A stretch of 8,414 nt of DNA, from the NCBI GenBank assembly GCA_040386295.1, contig JAZKFR010000142.1:1-8414 (forward strand), in the 5' to 3' direction. This DNA is from JAZKFR01 sp040386295 (GTDB lineage: Bacteria > Pseudomonadota > Gammaproteobacteria > Burkholderiales > Rhodocyclaceae). A program made the position numbers and the translations under genes. The notes beneath the pieces are model-generated. The model searched no databases. It was not told the DNA's origin and worked only from the letters and a program-made list of their open reading frames with translations. Positions 6,302-8,414 of this stretch are shown here, in pieces (position 1 is the stretch's first letter; each line of letters starts with the position of its first letter).

Positions 6302-8158
6302 ATGTGTGGCATCGTCGCTGCGATTGCGCATCGCAATAGTGTTTCTAACGTCGTTCCTATCCTGCTCGAAGGGCTGAGCAAACTTGAATACCGTGGTTAC
6401 GATTCAGCTGGTTTGGCTGTGCTCAATGCGCAGGGTTTGCAGTCTTGGCGGGCTTTGGGGCGGGTTGCTGAGCTACGCGCGCAGGTGCACGCCGAGCAGG
6501 CTAGCGGCCAGGTTGGTATTGCGCATACGCGCTGGGCAACCCATGGCGTGCCTGCCGAACGCAACGCGCATCCGCACTGCTCGCACGGCATCGCCGTGGT
6601 GCATAACGGCATTATCGAAAATCACGAAAGTTTGCGTCAGCGTCTGATCGCGGCGGGCTATCTGTTTACGTCTGATACCGATAGCGAGGTCATCGCACAC
6701 CTGTTGGCGTATGAGGTGGCGAGCGCGCAGCACGCTGATTTTTTAAGCGCGCTGCGCAGTGCTTTGCGCCAGTTGCAAGGCGCTTATGCGCTGGCGATTA
6801 TGGATGCGGCACAGCCCGAGCGTTTGTTCGTCGCGCGTCAAGGTTCGCCTTTGCTGATCGGAATTGCCGCGAGCGGGGTTTATGCGGCGTCGGATGCTGC
6901 CGCGCTGCTGCAAGTCACGCGGCGCATGGTTTATCTCGAGAATGGCGATTGCGCTGAGCTGAGTGCCGACGGTTACCGCATCAGTCGGCTTGACGGCAGC
7001 GCGCTGCCCCTGAGCGCGCGTCCTGAAGTCGAGTCACAACTCTCGGCTGCCGCCGTTGAATTGGGCAATTATCGGCATTTCATGCAGAAAGAAATTTTTG
7101 AGCAGCCGGCTGCGGTAGCGAATACCTTAGAAATGATCAGCCAGGGCAATAGCCTGCAAGCAGGGGTTTTTGGTGCCGCCGCCGAGTCTGTTTTTGCTCA
7201 GGTGCAACAGGTCTTGATTCTCGCTTGCGGCACCAGCTATCACGCGGGCTGTCTTGCGCGTTATTGGCTAGAAGCGCTGGCGGGTCTGCCTTGCAGCGTT
7301 GAAATTGCGAGCGAATACCGTTATCGCCAATCGGTGCCCAATGAGCAAACCCTAGTCATCACGCTATCGCAATCCGGCGAGACGGCGGACACCTTGGCGG
7401 CCTTACAACACGCGCAAGCGCTCGGTATGCGGCACAGCTTAGCGATTTGTAATGTCGCCGAATCGTCGCTGGTACGCGCCACCAAATTACGCTTTATCAC
7501 CCGTGCTGGTCCCGAGATTGGGGTTGCTTCGACCAAAGCGTTTACCACGCAACTGGCGGCGCTTTATTTGCTCAGCTTAGTTTTGGCCAAACAGCGTGCT
7601 CACTTGAGTGTGTCCGATGAGCACGAGCAATTACACGCTTTGCGCCATCTTCCCTTGGCGCTGAGTAAGGTGCTGATGCTAGAAGAACCGATACGCGCCT
7701 GGGCGGAGCGCATTGCCCTGCGCCAGCACGCGCTGTTTTTGGGGCGTGGGCCGCATTATCCGATTGCGCAAGAAGGTGCGCTCAAACTCAAAGAAATCTC
7801 TTACATCCACGCCGAGGCCTACCCTGCTGGCGAACTCAAACACGGCCCATTAGCCTTGGTTGACCATCAAATGCCGGTGATCGCCGTCGCCCCGAACGAC
7901 GCGCTCTTGGAAAAATTAAAGTCCAATTTGCAAGAAGTACGCGCCCGAGGCGGCGAGCTTTACGTGCTTGCCGACGCCGATAGCAGCATCACCCCGAGCG
8001 AGGGACTCCATCTGATTCGCTTTCCTGAACCGTACAGCAGCCTATCGCCGATTTTGCACGTGGTGCCGCTACAACTGCTGGCTTACCACGTTGCCCTGGT
8101 GCGCGGCACCGATGTCGATAAACCGCGTAATTTGGCGAAGTCGGTGACGGTGGAGTAA
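6302..8158 (+). CDS. glmS: Glutamine--fructose-6-phosphate aminotransferase (isomerizing)
   Basis: GlmS converts fructose-6-phosphate and glutamine to glucosamine-6-phosphate and glutamate, the entry step of amino-sugar synthesis. The 618-residue product (E. coli 609) has an N-terminal class II glutaminase domain with the nucleophile Cys2 exposed after Met removal (MCGIV), EYRGYDSAG (29-37), HTRWATHG (75-82) and HNGIIENH (101-108). Two SIS domains follow: ACGTSYHAG (308-316) and SQSGETADT (356-364) bind the sugar phosphate, then STKAFTTQL (410-418). The isomerase site has Glu498 in KLKEIS, His514 in ELKHGPLAL and Lys613 in the terminal LAKSVTVE, matching E. coli Glu488, His504 and Lys603 by a constant offset. 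ATG 6302 is fixed by Cys2 and has GTGAG at 6291-6295. It lies 42 bp after glmU, so an operon is likely. No glmS ribozyme-like leader can fit in that gap. Confidence 0.98.
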   Translation: MCGIVAAIAHRNSVSNVVPILLEGLSKLEYRGYDSAGLAVLNAQGLQSWRALGRVAELRAQVHAEQASGQVGIAHTRWATHGVPAERNAHPHCSHGIAVVHNGIIENHESLRQRLIAAGYLFTSDTDSEVIAHLLAYEVASAQHADFLSALRSALRQLQGAYALAIMDAAQPERLFVARQGSPLLIGIAASGVYAASDAAALLQVTRRMVYLENGDCAELSADGYRISRLDGSALPLSARPEVESQLSAAAVELGNYRHFMQKEIFEQPAAVANTLEMISQGNSLQAGVFGAAAESVFAQVQQVLILACGTSYHAGCLARYWLEALAGLPCSVEIASEYRYRQSVPNEQTLVITLSQSGETADTLAALQHAQALGMRHSLAICNVAESSLVRATKLRFITRAGPEIGVASTKAFTTQLAALYLLSLVLAKQRAHLSVSDEHEQLHALRHLPLALSKVLMLEEPIRAWAERIALRQHALFLGRGPHYPIAQEGALKLKEISYIHAEAYPAGELKHGPLALVDHQMPVIAVAPNDALLEKLKSNLQEVRARGGELYVLADADSSITPSEGLHLIRFPEPYSSLSPILHVVPLQLLAYHVALVRGTDVDKPRNLAKSVTVE

Positions 8159-8219
8159 TGCCCGGCTGCATTTCTTGCGTGAGCGGCTTGCAGTTGAGCT
8201 TCTGATCAGTCTACAGAGT

Positions 8220-8414
8220 AAGACCTCTGCACAACCGTAGCGCGCCACAAAGACAAGCCTGAAGACCGGCTTGCGCCCATCACGCCCACTTAATCATGCC
8301 CTCCTCTCGCCGACCCAAGCAAAAAAATAAACGAGTCAGTGAGCACGCCACTCGAGGCAGAAAACGCCCTAGCCACCAACATAAACGTCTTCACCCAACG
8401 CTTGCTTTCCCCTC
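8220..8414 (-). repeat. Interspersed non-coding repeat, copy B (inverted, cut by window edge)
   Basis: Read on the minus strand from 8414 to 8220 this matches 3002-3197 base for base, with about 32 mismatches and one missing T near 8281. It therefore lies head-opposed to copy A. The block with TCGTTTATTTTTTTGCTT occupies 8334-8317 and AGGTCT ends the match at 8226-8221. The internal hairpin is a better stem here: CAAGCC (8254-8259) with GGCTTG (8268-8273). Preceding the T-tract on the minus strand, CGAGT and ACTCG (8354-8350 and 8336-8332) can pair, so it could terminate a converging gene to the right. The element probably continues beyond 8414. The 61 bases between the glmS stop and the repeat hold only a weak dyad (CTGCA 8166-8170 with TGCAG 8189-8193) and no T-run, so no clear glmS terminator is seen. 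Confidence 0.85.

Overview
The window carries five complete genes, all on the + strand: prfC (release factor 3), tgt (tRNA-guanine transglycosylase), a degP/mucD-type periplasmic serine protease, glmU and glmS. Protein character, the glmU-glmS pairing and a GC content judged by eye to be somewhat above 50% suggest a Betaproteobacterium, probably of the Burkholderiales/Rhodocyclales type. A gammaproteobacterium cannot be excluded from the sequence alone. The double-PDZ Do protease with a signal peptide shows a Gram-negative cell.

Layout. Positions 1-86 hold a leader with an extended -10 promoter candidate. prfC runs 87-1724 and, after a 55 bp gap with a small hairpin, tgt follows at 1780-2907. 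Positions 2908-3275 contain no gene. They hold two GC-rich hairpins of the CCCTCTCCC type, a roughly 196 bp repeat (copy A, 3002-3197) with a terminator-like hairpin plus T-tract, and a short degP leader with a TATAAAAT box. degP occupies 3276-4781, glmU 4850-6259 and glmS 6302-8158. Positions 8159-8414 contain no recognisable gene. From 8220 to the window edge lies a second copy of the same repeat (copy B) in the opposite orientation.

Functions. prfC and tgt act in translation: termination-factor recycling, and queuosine modification of tRNA. degP acts in periplasmic protein quality control. glmU and glmS are consecutive in the amino-sugar pathway: GlmS makes glucosamine-6-phosphate and GlmU makes UDP-GlcNAc from glucosamine-1-phosphate, supplying peptidoglycan and LPS. 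The 42 bp gap between them suggests co-transcription. All five proteins keep the active-site residues checked and none looks broken.

The genes are ordinary housekeeping genes. The one structure they do not explain is the inverted pair of roughly 196 bp non-coding repeats bracketing degP-glmU-glmS. By hand alignment the copies are a little over 80% identical, with one single-base gap. They share a perfectly conserved T-tract block and a hairpin that survives by wobble pairing, and both end at the same AGGTCT boundary. I see no novel multi-gene system in the window.
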